A stretch of 64,000 nt of DNA from Rhodamnia argentea (Eukaryota; Streptophyta; Magnoliopsida; Myrtales; Myrtaceae), in contig NC_063150.1 in the NCBI RefSeq assembly GCF_020921035.1, positions 28,753,826 through 28,817,825 on the forward strand, given 5' to 3'. Positions 35,436 through 47,459 of this stretch are shown piece by piece. Under the pieces are notes generated by a model. It saw nothing but the letters and a program-made list of their open reading frames with translations, ran no database searches and was not told the origin of the DNA. Made by a program: the position numbers and the translations under genes. Every line of letters starts with the position of its first letter. The first letter of the stretch is position 1.

Positions 35436-35842
35436 GAAAGTCCAAAACCTATTACTACCGTGCCAATTTAGTTTTAAATTTGTTTTTGTGCCAATTCAGT
35501 AATAACATTTTGCATTTGTGTTAATTCAGTCATTCCAGTCCATTTTAGCCGAAAATTAATGACTTGGACATTAGCGGCCACCGGCCATCCTATGTGGCAA
35601 TGCTAGTAATGACATGAAAGTTTTATTTTTGTTGTTTTTTTCTGGTTTTTTTTTTCCTTTTTTGTTTTTTTGGTTAATGGCTAGCAGGAGGCCGCCAGCC
35701 ACCAGCCATTGGGTGAGGGCTCGGCAAGCCCACCCCAGCCAGGATGAGGGGCTTCCGAGCCTTGATCGGTGGCCTATGGCCGGCAGCCTCTGCTGGCCAT
35801 TACCAAAAAAAAAATGGAAAAGGAAAAAAGGACAAAAAAGGG
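35436..35842. mobile_element. Foldback element, left arm and GC-rich core only
   Basis: Sub-repeats like gtgccaatttagttttaaat and gtgccaattcagtaataaca make up the left arm. The core holds inverse GC-rich words (ggctagcaggaggccgccag / ggccggcagcctctgctggcc). The right arm is missing; the sequence stops at a 23-bp stretch repeated at 36387. Confidence 0.6.
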
Positions 35843-36532
35843 TAAAAGCAGAGAAGATCATTCCTACAAGATCAAGACCGATAGGCCCAACACAAACTCG
35901 TTAAGAATGAAGGCCACAACAATACAATAAAACCCACAAGACCCATGGATCTTGAGGATCCATCCCATCGATCAAGTTGTTCCAATATACATATCTTTAG
36001 TGAAGTACATGACATGTGGCCACGATCGATTGACTCGAAGTATGCGTTAAAGATTTAATCAAAATGATCTATTCGACCAAGGATAACTGTAGCTAAGGAA
36101 TCACGAGCGATTACAAGTAATTCCTAAAGTAGCATGTAAGTTAAAGGCGCTTAGAAATTTTTTGTGAGAAAAGATCAGGATGCATAACAGAATAACGAAT
36201 GACAGATATGAGAGCAGTTGCCAATCATCTCTAAAGTATCGTGCGAAGTTAAGACATTTAAAATGACTCATAAAAGATATCGAAGGAAGCAAAGGAAAGA
36301 CCCATGCATACACCGGTAATACAATGTGTGTAAGAATCACACAACGCCAATCAAGATATCAAAAATCACAAAGAGCATATCATACTTAAAAGCAGAGAAG
36401 ATCATTCCTGACAAGTCTATTTGGATTAGATTTTGTCTGAGTATGAATTTCAAATTCAGATTTTATTGGGATTCCATGTTTCAATACTCATTACTCATCT
36501 CTGATTAAAAAAGCTTTCCAGTCATATATTAT

Positions 36533-37303
36533 GCGAAAAGTATCAAAAAAGTCCTAAATATAATGCACTTTTATCAATTTAGTCATAAACCTTTCTATAA
36601 TGCCAATTTAGACACCAAAGCATTTTCATGTTTTGACATTTGAGTCCATCTAATCAATTTTGGCTGGAAATCTCTAACTGGATGCCAATCGTTTTACGAC
36701 GATACGGTACGGCTGATCTTGACATGGACATTTCTAATAACATTTCTAGATTTCTCTAAATTTCAAATTAAATTTTCTAGTTACTTTTTCCTTTTCTTTT
36801 TTCTTTTCTTCTATTTTACTTCTTTTCTTAATTATTCTTTTATCGTGGACTGGAGAGGGTCGCCATAGCTCGCAAGCTACTAGGCGAGGGCCGCAAAGCC
36901 CTTGCTAGTAGCTAGGGAGGGTCGCGGCTGTCGTCCTACCTCGCTTAGATCATCGCAAGGCCATTGCGGATGCGGGACAAGGCCAGCTCGACATGGCCTC
37001 GCCCCGACCATCATAGCCACAGGCAAGGCCACTTCGCCTAGCGGCCGGTGAGCTCAGGCAACCCTCATAGGCCATATTGAAAAAAAAAAAGAAGAAGAAG
37101 AAGGAAAAGGGAGGAACAAAAGAAATTAAAACAAAAAATTAAAAAAAAATTATCCATGTCGGCGGCTTCATGCTAAAATTGGTCGGACGGACTCAATTAG
37201 CAAAATGTGAAAAGGCTTATGATTAATCTAGCACAATTGAAAGATAGAGGACTAAATTGGCACACATTAAGCAGATTTATTACTTTTTTTGTACTTTTTC
37301 CCC
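36533..37303. mobile_element. Foldback MULE-like element with GC-rich core
   Basis: It starts gcgaaaagtatcaaaaaagtc and ends in the near-inverse gtactttttcccc, with sub-repeats tgccaatttaga / ctaaattggca in the arms. The core (about 36845-37080) is GC-rich with inverse words such as aggcgagggccgcaaagccc. Flanks catatatta and catatttgg are at best a decayed target duplication. Confidence 0.7.
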
Positions 37304-37825
37304 ATATTTGGTAAGCTTTTCCATGAAGAAGTGTTTGTTTAAATTTAATAATCAAGCAAGTATCGAAGCCAAAAATGTATGCCATCTGTTCTGATTTAAT
37401 AAAGTTCAATGAATGATTTGCATTATTTTAGGAGTTCGAATTTCACAAAGTCCTTGACACTTTGGAGGCATATTAAAACTCATTCACTTTTGATTTGGAG
37501 TAGTCAATAATGCTTTTATGGGGCTCCGACCATCCTCGATTGGACTTAGAACATTCAACATGGAACTTTTTAGAATCATGTAACTCACATGAAGCGTTAA
37601 AAGTTGCCAAATGCTTGCCTACTTGCCTAGGATTAAAGAAGAGCATTTTTTTTTTCCAAAAGATTATTATTCCGTCGCTACTTGAATTAGAGATAATACT
37701 GCCAACATAATTTTAAAACAAAGAGGAATCTGCCTTCCTTTCTTTCTTTTTAAAAGGAAAAATTAATTTAACTTCTGCTACATTTCGCTTTAATTAGGCT
37801 TTTAATTTCTTTAATTACTCTATGT

Positions 37826-37826
<1 letters not shown>

Positions 37827-37893
<67 letters not shown>
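37827..37893. repeat. (GA)33 microsatellite
   Basis: An uninterrupted GA run of 67 bp. Long perfect dinucleotide arrays are usually length-variable between individuals. Confidence 0.98.
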
Positions 37894-37894
<1 letters not shown>

Positions 37895-37899
37895 ATGAG

Positions 37900-39190
37900 T
37901 AATGAGAATTGAAAAACATTTTATGCTACATTTGGAGACAAAAACACATCACGTCGTATTAAGATGACATTATCAAGATAACCATGACAGTCCAAATTCG
38001 AAAAATCCAAGATTTGATTCTCGCCATTTTAGCATTGCAGAGAACTATGATTAATGCGGTGATAGTGTGCATCAACAACACAAATACTAGCATGCATGAG
38101 GACAGAATTTTCATTAAAAATCTGGGTTTAGAGGAAGAAAGAGGGGTCCAAAAAGCGAGTTTCCTTTCCTAAATGCATCTCCAGTTTTCGGTAATGTTTT
38201 TTTTTCTTTTTTACCGGGGCGTGTATTTAGACACCGTTTGTCGTTTACAAAAATGAACGAACTAAAAGTATTCTTGCGTTCACGAAAATAGAAAATATTA
38301 TTTATATACTAATTAATTCAAAATATACAAGCGGTCAATTTACAAAGGAAATTATTTCACAACATTCATTTTTCGATAAGTGAAAGCACATTTTGATCCT
38401 CAAAACGAGAAGAACCTTCGTTTGAAAGAAAAAGACAAGTGTCATCTCCATTAGGAATTATTAAAAGTTGGTTGAATACTTGTTGTTTAATTAAAGAAAA
38501 CATTCCCTTTTTGTTTTCCTATTCTTAAAAAAATAAATAAATAAACCAAAAGCTTGGGAATATCCTAAGCCACAAAGATGCCAATGGTCCCAAACGTCTG
38601 TCCGCACGAACATCCCACTTATCTCGATCCTCGTTTTGCTCCATCATTCATGGTTCCTAAGTTTCAAATTTGGGGTGATGTGCCTTTCACTTTCGAGAGA
38701 CCGGCCGCCCAGAATTTCTCTTCCTAGCTTGGCCTCTCAAGCAGGCCCCGTCATGTGACAATGACTCGGACTATAGAAGGACTCTACTCGATCCGCGACC
38801 GTCAGGTTGGAAAAGGATTCTTGATCCGTCATATTCGAGTTGCCTCCTATCTCCTCATGGAATGTAGGGACGAGATGATCGGAATAGGCAAGGTTTCCCT
38901 GGTCGGCGACGACTTCTCCTTGCTCCGACCCATGCGATTTAACACGTCGAGTGCATCGAGCATATGTGCTCTTAGCGGCCCTTTTCGAATGGCCTATTCG
39001 GAAGATGTATATGTCAAGTCTTTCAAATAGTATTGTGATAATTACCTTTTTTCAGATTGAGTAGACCTTCCATATAAATATCGCTTCACATGGCTTTCTA
39101 ATTCACACGAGACATGTTCGAAATGCCTTAAGAGGATTAAATTGTTGATCAGGAGAAAACAAAATCAAGCGTTTTTCATAAAAGAATGCC
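37900..39190. other. Spacer with unrecognised frames
   Basis: An open frame at 38755-39030 has no family resemblance that I can see. There is no intron-exon pattern or neighbouring similarity to support a gene. Confidence 0.4.
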
Positions 39191-39194
39191 TAAT

Positions 39195-39805
39195 TCCCGA
39201 AAAAATTGTCTAAAAAGTCATAAACATTTCGATTGTGTCAATTTAGTCTTAGACATTTTAACGATTTGTCAATTTAATCCTAAACCTTTTGACAATTTGC
39301 TTATTTAGTCATTTCGGCCAATTTTGGATGAAGACCGCTTGGACGAATCTTGACCTTCCGACATGGGATGACCATAAGAGGATCGACGCCGACGTGATTT
39401 TTTTCTCACATTTTTCTAAAATTTATGAATTTTTTAAAATTTTTGTTTCTTTTTTATGTTCTTTCTTCTTCTTTTTCTTTCCTTCTTCCTATGGCCGGTC
39501 ATCGGGCCTCGACAATGGCCAGCGAGGGCGAGCCTTATCCTCCTCTAGCAAGGCTCAACCTCGTCGTCACTGGGCAAGGCTCGACCTTGCCAGCCCGACA
39601 AGGCTCGACCCACCCTCGAGGCTGGCAAGGCCAGCAAGCTCGAGCCTTATCTAGTCACCGGCAGGCTCGACCTCACCAAGAAAAAAAAGAAGAAGGAAAG
39701 AAGAAAATAAACAAAAAAATTCAGAAAAATGTAAAAAGTGCAAAAAAAAAAAAAAATGTCCACATCAGAAGCCAACCGTATCATATAAAATGGTCTTATT
39801 GATTA
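39195..39805. mobile_element. Foldback element, right arm eroded, GC-rich core
   Basis: The left arm carries tgtcaatttagtcttagac and tgtcaatttaatcctaaac units. The core, about 39490-39680, is GC-rich with mixed repeats of ggctcgacc, aaggctcg and ggccag. The right arm is only partial (cacatcagaagccaaccgta). The open frames in the core are compositional. Confidence 0.55.
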
Positions 39806-39809
39806 GACC

Positions 39810-40890
39810 CCAAGTTAGTGATTTTTCCTTTTTTTTCCTTCCATCTTCTTCATCCCCAATTCGACCTCAAAGAATTCCTTCATGGCGAAGAAAAGCAATC
39901 ATAACAAATCAATACACTGCGTGATCTTGAACCCAATAAGCAAAAGCTCGTGCTAGATTCGAGCTTCTCCCCAAGAGATCTTTTCGAAAGACAAAGCAAA
40001 CACTGAAAACCAAGACAATACGAAATCATTCGTGAAAGGATTGAGATATACACGTGAATCACACACCGGACGAAAACTTGACGGGGGCAAGATTCAAGTA
40101 TCTATTGAAAGTTGGTGCTTTTTTATGAAATTAAAAAAAAAAAAAAAGTTCGAGCCGAGCCTCAACCTATAATTGTTGCTTTTTAAAAGTAGATCCGCCA
40201 GCAATCTTATTGGATCTGGCCCGATCTATGAAATTTTACTACATGAAAAATGAGTTAGTAAAGATAAAAATTGACATATAAATAAATAAAATAAAATTTT
40301 TAAAAAGGTGTCTGAAAGTTAAGTCAATTTCTTGAAAGAGGGCCGTAATGAATCTCGTCTCAAATAAAGATTTAAAGAGGCTATGGGTAGTTATTGGAGA
40401 ATTAGGTCAAATTCTCGGCAAATTGAATCAGCTATTGTCCAAATTTGCAGGGAAGAGTCTTTTTCTTTTCACACACGGCGGGGACAAAACAATTTAGACC
40501 CTTCAAGCCAGAGCCAGACAAGTTCAGTTTGCTTCTGCTTGCTTAGCTTTCTCATCCTTTCGGATTTAGCTGGGACAGTGATTCTCGTAGTTAAGGTTTA
40601 CTTTGGGTGCCATTGTTCTTATCCATCAACCATCCGATGATGAAGGTGCTGGATTTACCATCGAGGGCGGCGGCGGCGGAGGAGGTTGAGGGCGTCAATG
40701 GTGATGTCAGCGGGGACAGAGCAAGGGGCTTCCGAGGAGGAGATTTGCGGAGTAAGATGGAGGCGTGAGGAAGAAGATGAAAAACAAAAGATAAAGTAAG
40801 AAAGAGAAAACAAAGAGGAGAAAGAGAAAACAAAGAGAAAAGAAAAATTCAAAATATTTTGGAAAAAAATACCCCTAGCTATATAAGGTT
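39810..40890. other. Spacer, no gene seen
   Basis: Contains a short GC-rich stretch at 40655-40740 and A-rich runs. No coding family recognised. Confidence 0.4.
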
Positions 40891-40897
40891 TAACTTT

Positions 40898-41283
40898 GGC
40901 AAAAATGACACAAATAGTCTCTAGACTTTGACCCAATGTGCAATGTAGTCCGTGAACTTTTAATTTGATCAATATAGCCCCTAAACTTTAGTTTAATGTG
41001 CAATGTGATTCTTGAACTTTTAATTTGATCAATATTGTCCATGAACTCTTGCCTAGTCCTTGAATTTAAATCAATGGAAGGACTCCATTGAATATCTTCC
41101 TATGGTCCAGGAACTAAATTGAACATGTTCCAAAAGTTCGGGAATAATATTGGTCAAATTAAAAGTTCATGGACCATATTGCAAATTATACTAAAGTTCA
41201 GCGGCCATATTGATCAACTTAAAAGTTCAAGAACTACATTGCATATTGTGTCAAAGTTCAGGAACTATTTGTATCATTATCCC
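40898..41283. mobile_element. Complete foldback MULE-like element, third type
   Basis: A 386-bp element. Left start ggcaaaaatgacacaaatagt is inverse to the right end actatttgtatcattatccc. The arms are tandem units of ttgaacttttaatttgatca and ccaatgtgcaatgta and their inverse. Flanking 9-mers tttaacttt (40889-40897) and tttgacttt (41284-41292) differ at one base, fitting a Mutator-type target duplication. Confidence 0.8.
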
Positions 41284-41299
41284 TTTGACTTTTAATCTA

Positions 41300-41990
41300 A
41301 GTAGCATCGATACGCGACATGACAAGTCGAAACATGATTTCTATAAAAATAAAAATAAAAATCGGAGAGTTCTCAACCTGTTGGAACACTATGTATATAT
41401 ATGATGATAAATTATCATGTATCTTTTTATGTTAGGGATTTAGGATTTTTTTTTTTTTTTTTTTTGCTGGCTGGATATATTAATTTTTTGTGACTAATTA
41501 TACGACTTAAGTATATGCATTTTTGATAAATTTACATTTCGACCCCTAATTTATTAAAAATACTTAAAATTGACCACGTGCGTGTGCATGTACGTGTTGG
41601 GATGCTGGACTTGTGTGTTCGTGGCTGGCGTGTCTCGAACACCGACCATGTATGAGATTAAAGTTAGTTAAATATCATTATTTGAGATAAAATGACTCCA
41701 CTCTAAATCTTTATTTAAAAAATTTTCCTGAACACGATTTTTGATAAATTGTAAAAAGATTTAAAGGGCACGGTTAATTAGGCTTACTTGTCAACATTTT
41801 AAAAAAACAAAATAATAATAAGCATAGGAATGATTACGCATCATCACCCCATATACACCCAATTTTAACTTTCGCATCCAAATTCAAAATCCGAAGCACC
41901 AAGCCAACACCATCCTCCAAATAAAGGCCAAAGCCGTAGTCATCAACAGATCCCGTACGTTACCTTCCTCGTCTCCCACCTCCAATCTCT
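41300..41990. other. Spacer / DUF538 upstream region
   Basis: AT-rich DNA with a T19-like run near 41445. About 100 bp before the DUF538 start codon is a TATA-like caaataaagg (about 41918), followed by a CT-rich leader (tctcccacctccaatctctc). Confidence 0.4.
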
Positions 41991-42020
41991 CCATCTCCAT
42001 CTCCATCTTCTTCCTCGAGG

Positions 42021-42458
42021 ATGGCCCTCCTCACGGAAGAGATGAAGACCAAAGCCGAGGTCTACCACGGCGACGAGATCTGCCGTGAGAAGCTCAACCT
42101 CCTCCTGGCGGAGATCGGCCTCCCCAACGGCATCGTCACCGCGTCCCAGGAGATCGAGGAGTACGGGTACGTCAAGGGCGTGGGGCTGGTCTGGCTCAAG
42201 CACCGGAAGAAGGCCGAGCAGAAGGTGGCCGACAACGTCGTCGTCTCCTACGACACCGTGGTGTCGGCCTATGTCGAGCCCCACCGGATCCGCAAGCTCC
42301 GTGGGGTGAAGGCCAAGGAGTTCCTCAACGTCTGGGTGAAGCTGACCGAGATCCAGGTCGAAGGAAGGGGCGGCTCACCGGCCACGGCCGAGCTCACGAT
42401 CACGTTCAAGACCCCGGTGGGGATCTCGCGGTCCTTCCCGGTCTCGGCCTTCGAATAG
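42021..42458 (+). CDS. DUF538 family protein
   Basis: Single-exon gene of 145 aa, strongly GC-biased compared with its surroundings. Family features are in order: an N-terminal helix (EEMKTKAEVYHGDEICREKL), the ...LLAEIGLPNGIVTASQEIEE segment typical of DUF538 (LP.GL.P....E), GYVKGVGLVWLKHRK, SYDTVVSAYVEPHRI, KLRGVKAKEFLNVWVKL and a C-terminal ITFKTPVGISRSFPVSAFE. No signal peptide is visible, so it belongs to the cytosolic short type of the family. DUF538 proteins are plant-specific, adopt a fold like BPI lipid-binding domains, and are reported to be stress-responsive; exact function is unknown. The ATG follows a CT-rich leader and is the first in frame. AATAAA-like words (aataaaacat, about 42640) lie downstream. 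Confidence 0.9.
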   Translation: MALLTEEMKTKAEVYHGDEICREKLNLLLAEIGLPNGIVTASQEIEEYGYVKGVGLVWLKHRKKAEQKVADNVVVSYDTVVSAYVEPHRIRKLRGVKAKEFLNVWVKLTEIQVEGRGGSPATAELTITFKTPVGISRSFPVSAFE

Positions 42459-42499
42459 CAACGGCAGCAGCGGCGGCAAAGACGGTGAGAATTGGTTCG

Positions 42500-43930
42500 A
42501 ATTGGGTAAAGTTGGATCATTGATAATTTGTATAAAAAGAAGGTGCCCAATAACATATGATCTTAATTTGATTTATTAAAAGGACTTTTGCAGCCTGATT
42601 CTCTATTCATTGTACATTAGATCCAAATGACTTGTTGCTCAATAAAACATATTAATTTAGTGAAAATTGATCAGAAAATGTGGTGATTAATTGTTCTTTA
42701 GTAAATAAGACAGCTCAAAAGAGATTATGGAGAAGCTTTTTCCTCGTTGGGGAGTTTCCTAAAAGATGCGACCTAAGGAAAGAATATGCTCTCACTTTAG
42801 AAAATGTCACTTGTTTTGTTCTCTTCTCCACGCAACCACACGGCGAGCGTACGTCCATTAAAATTTGCGGTGCAATCAGAGTCGCTAAGGAAGTCGCCAG
42901 AACAAATCGTTTTCACGGTTACTCATCGTTTCGTCATATTCCATGATGATCGAATCTCGGAACTGTCAGGATTAACGCTGGCATCACTGTTTCCTCTTCC
43001 TCGTATTGTTTCGTTTCATGTCTGTGCACAAGTCGGGGGAGATGTCGGTAGTCACTCTGATGTGGGGTGTTGAGTGAATTTACGGGTACGTGACATTTTG
43101 ATTTCGTTAGTTGTAGTTTATACTCGGGATGAGAATTCGCATCGAACAATATCCTATCCGGCCAGGGGCAATGGCCCCGCTAGCCCCTCTTGCTGGTTGT
43201 AAATGGCCAGGTCAATATGATTTTGCCTAACAGTCGGAGCCGCTCTGAGTAGAGTTCCTACTCTGTGACCGGGATATATATGCCCGAGATCGAGGCAAGT
43301 ACCGTTCTTTCGCCCTCACACTCAGCATTCCCCGGCTATACTGAAAGAAAAAAAAAAGAAGGAAAGCAAAGAAAGGAGTCAGATCAACGTATAGCCTCGT
43401 AAATGCAGTGACAAGCCATCCAAAGAGCAAACTTGAACAAAATGATAAAGGTTGGTTGAGGAAAAGTTAAAGCACTTGTGCATGTGCACATCGGTATTCA
43501 GATGCATAACGGGGGGATCTGAGCACAGCTATAAGTATACTGCATGATCCACAACCAGATGTATACGTGACCAGTATCCCACTTTGACGATCACCAAATA
43601 TAACACATAGCTAACTGCAGTTCACAAGCTCTTACGAATCTGGCACATTGACCGCCAACTGCCTGAGAAACCAGCCGGGTTCAGAGGATCAAGTTGCAGC
43701 CATGCAGAACTTTTTACAAGAACTAGACATATTCACCATCCATAGTGAGCTAGGAGCCTATACGTAAATCAACGGATCAGTCCGACACCTTCAAAACAGG
43801 ATCTGAGAACAGAAGAAACGAACGATAGGGGTCGGCCATTGCAAGATGTGGACAACAGCATCATGTTGGACCAAGTAACAAGTCAGGAGTAAACTTACAA
43901 TTGAAGCAGAGGCCAAAAGTTACTGCACGG
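42500..43930. other. Spacer between convergent DUF538 and Agenet genes
   Basis: No coding family. The part from about 43490 to 43939 may hold the 3' untranslated region of the minus-strand Agenet gene. Confidence 0.4.
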
Positions 43931-43939
43931 TTAACTGCT

Positions 43940-46900
43940 TCAAACAGATCTATGACCCTGAAAAAAAAGAAACCAAGAGCCGCGTCTTAAGATCATCATT
44001 TTCGAAAAAACGCCACAAACAGATGCAGTGAGCTACTGGTGATAAAACAGATGCCTAGAGTTTTAGATATGTACAACATAAAACCAACAAGTTCATTGTC
44101 CAATCCACCTATTATCAACTTATTGAAGTTCGCATATGGTATATATCGAACGTAGCATGCTATCTCTGTGTCAAAGAATTAAATGTTCAGAGGATCTGTA
44201 GTTCATCATACCTTGGAAGTGATAACCCATCGACCACCAATCCATTCTTGATGAGGCCTAAGATCTAGATGTTCAAATTCCAACTCCTCACTTGATGTTA
44301 TAAAGTAGACTTTGTACTTCAAGCCCCCAAGAATTCGGGATATATGACCTACCCACCAGCCATCATTATACCAAGCATCAACCATTTCGTGCTGTGCAAA
44401 AGTATGTACACGTTCAATGTCAGGGGGAAAAGGCCTTATATGTGAACTCTCCGCTACTTCTTTAAGGAATTTGGTTTCATCATCAGTTTTCAAAGTCTGA
44501 TACTCAACCAAAAACTTGTCTCCAATCGTATCATCGATCACTGCAGTGTACCAAGAGCCCCGATAACCATCTTCATCACTCCTCACCTCCACTTTCATTC
44601 CCTTACTGAATTTCACTTTTACATTCGGTTTGCCATACTCCGTGTTACCTCTTAAACTTGCCATTTGCAGTGCCACCTCAGTAGAGTTATCCTACATTTT
44701 GACATTGCAAAGTTAGAACCATGGAAAGAAAGGATGGCGACCAAGTAACAACAGTTGGCAGCGATTTACTGACCACACAACGCTAGATGCCATACACAAC
44801 TACCGATGCTGTTATCCATCAAGCAAAGAGTTATTTGCTAATTTTGTCTCTCGTGTCATGTAGCAGCTTGAATACATATGTTTATACTTCATAGCAGTCC
44901 TATATTTACTCCTATATGAAGTAATGAATATGAAACTGGATATGCTTAGTTGCGATCACTTCATGACTTTAACTTTCTTTTCCGAAGGTAAAACTATTTA
45001 TTCACATAATGGAGGTTTAGATGTTAAATATTTTCTTATATCCACCAAACAAATACACCATAACATAAATATGCACAAGAAGAAAGCTAAAGTTTCTGGA
45101 TCGCATTATGATGTAGCATTTATTGAGCATGATGCTTATTGACAGGTGTAACTTTCTAGCATGACCTGGAGTCCACACATAAAAGCTTCATATTTCACTC
45201 TTCCAGAAAAAATTATTCGATGACTTCAATATAATGAAAACCAAGAAAATTAACTGATAACGTGGAATGTCACTATCAACCGCAATGCGTCGCTCTTCAA
45301 GAACGTTTTAGTTACATGATTGTCCTGGAGAAGCAAGTCAATCTTTTCAAGCAACTGGTTCAAGTGTTAGAATTAAATAAAGGGATCTGGTTTTTAAAAT
45401 TTGAAGACTAATAAACTCAGATTGGAAAAACATGGTACAACTGCCGCATAAAATACTCTCCGGTTCATCAAATGTCATTGACTGGCACCAATTTGCATCA
45501 AAGTAATCGACATATGGTATGACTGATTAAGTGTTCCTCCACATTTTTACTGTTATACTTGGTCGACGCAAAGGTTGCATCCAAAAAAAGTGTGCGTGTG
45601 TATGATTTAGAACAAACAATCAGACCTTTTACCAAGGAGAAATCACAAATTTGACACCATCAAGAACTCCTTATGGATAGCATTCTCCATGCAATGTTCA
45701 CTGTCAAGCAAGAGAAAAGAATTATGCCTACAGTGCATGAGTCGCAGTTCTCTTCTTGGGGGTGGGGAACATTCCGCCGGGAATGAATCAAAAGCATGAA
45801 CCTGAATGACAGAACTTCACCAAAACAATTCGTCACAAAGATTAGAAGCAACTGTAGTTCCTACCCGGGAAGCAATGACCCACTTGCCATCAATCCAGTC
45901 CTTGTGAAGCCTCAGATTAGACTTATCAAAAATTAGTTCTTCATGGGATGTGCTGAAGTAGACAATATACTGAGAGCCTTTTAGGACTTTGGAAATTACA
46001 CCGACCCACCATCCATCATTGTACCAAGCATCAACTTTGTCAAGCCGCTTGAAACAACTGGCTGGAAGATGAGGAGGGAAGGGCCTGATGTACCGTGAAT
46101 ATGCTTCTTCCCTCAAAGGTTCAGTTTCATCGTCTGCTTTCAAGGTTAGGTATTCGACCAGATACTTGTCATGTCCTATATAGTTGACGATAACTGCGGA
46201 AAACCAAGAACCCTCATAACCTTTTTCGTCACTGCTGACCTCTACGACTTTACCCTTTCCAAACTCGGGGGGTGCCAATGATGTCCTTTTATTGAGTCTT
46301 ATCTTGAATTTTATGTTGCAAGATTTTAACTCCATCGTAGATGATTTCTCCTGCAAGTCAATTTTCAAGAACAACAAATGTATTAGGAGAAGGACAGCAA
46401 AAATATGAAATATCCTTAATGCTAGATCTAACTGAGCATATGGAGTCATTCAGCCGCTAAAGATAAACAATAACTTGTCCGCATGTGCTGGCTAATGCCA
46501 ATGGAGGCCAGAGGCAACGACATTTCGGTAACATTACTTAACCAAAGTCAAGAAAATAATATCAGGTCGACATATATCAAAAAGACCACGTCAAATTTAT
46601 CTATGCCAAAGCCAGGGAACACCTCCGAACCAACTCTGTCACCACCGAAATGTTTCCCCTCCTTTTTGCAGGCTTGCAGCTAGTCCTTGATCTTACATTC
46701 TAACACTCATCCAAATCGCAAACGCAAAACAAACGTCCAAATCAGGGGCATCCACTATCTACTATTCACAGAGGAGCTTGGTAGACTATTGTCAAGCGCA
46801 GCATAAATCATTTGGCCTCCTAAATCATGCAACGCCAACAACAAAAATGAAGCTACGAGACATTTACCTGCTTTTGATCGCCAACGAAGAGGGGGCTCCA

Positions 46901-47332
46901 CACCCCATCACCGCTCCACTCACGATGACGCCTCAACTCCCACTGTCCAAACTCCACCTCCTCCCTCCCACCTCCCACCGCGACCAAATACTTGGAGTCC
47001 TCGCGAATCTCCACGATTCTGCCGAAATGCCACCCGTTCTCTCTATAAGCGTCCACCTCGTCCCCTACCCGGAAACGCTCGTGCAGCTCCCGCGGCGGGG
47101 CGGGCCTCGCCCGGGCCAAGCCCACGTACTCCCTCAGCCGCTCCGGGCGGCCCCCGCCGCCGCCGCCGCTGCTCCCGCGCGGCAGCGTGAGGTACTCGAC
47201 GAAGATGAGCTCCTTGGCCCTGGCCGGGGACCGGAGCACGGTGGCGGGGTAGAAGGCGTCGCGGAGCTCGGGGTCGGAGCAGCTGCGGAGGATCTCCACC
47301 TCGTCGCCCTTGGCGAAGGAGAGGCGCGCCAT
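43940..47332 (-). CDS. Agenet (plant Tudor-like) domain protein with three repeated modules
   Basis: Four exons on the minus strand: 47332-46868, 46350-45865, 44691-44212 and a tiny last exon 43957-43940 (GHRSV then TGA), giving 482 aa. All introns are phase 0. Each of the three large exons (155, 162 and 160 codons) encodes one module of two Agenet subdomains: FAKGDEVEILR...IFVEYLTL then FRVGDEVDAYRENGWHFGRI in exon 1; FGKGKVVEVSSDE...KYLVEYLTL then KVDAWYNDGWWVGVI in exon 2; FSKGMKVEVRSDE...FLVEYQTL then MVDAWYNDGWWVGHI in exon 3. It resembles DUF724/Agenet proteins, proposed to bind chromatin or RNA; no DUF724 tail is present. An in-frame ATG 12 codons upstream (47368) is an alternative start; I prefer 47332 because family members start MARLSF-like. 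A CT-rich leader ((GA)n on plus, about 47419-47442) precedes it. The last exon is the least certain part. Confidence 0.85.
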
Positions 47333-47459
47333 TGCGGGAGTGGGGTTCCGACGAGCGCAAAGGGTCATTGCCCTAGATCATCTCATCTCAGAGAGACGGG
47401 GGGGGGAGTGAATGCATGATCAGGAGAGAGAGAGAGAGAGAGCGCGAAATGTGTTCTGT

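Noticed and set aside
38755-39030. 91-codon plus-strand frame
   Set aside because: No recognisable family, no promoter or splice context, and it sits between transposon pieces.
46778-47419. Plus-strand frame of over 200 codons across Agenet exon 1
   Set aside because: Antisense shadow of a GC-rich exon; no family resemblance.
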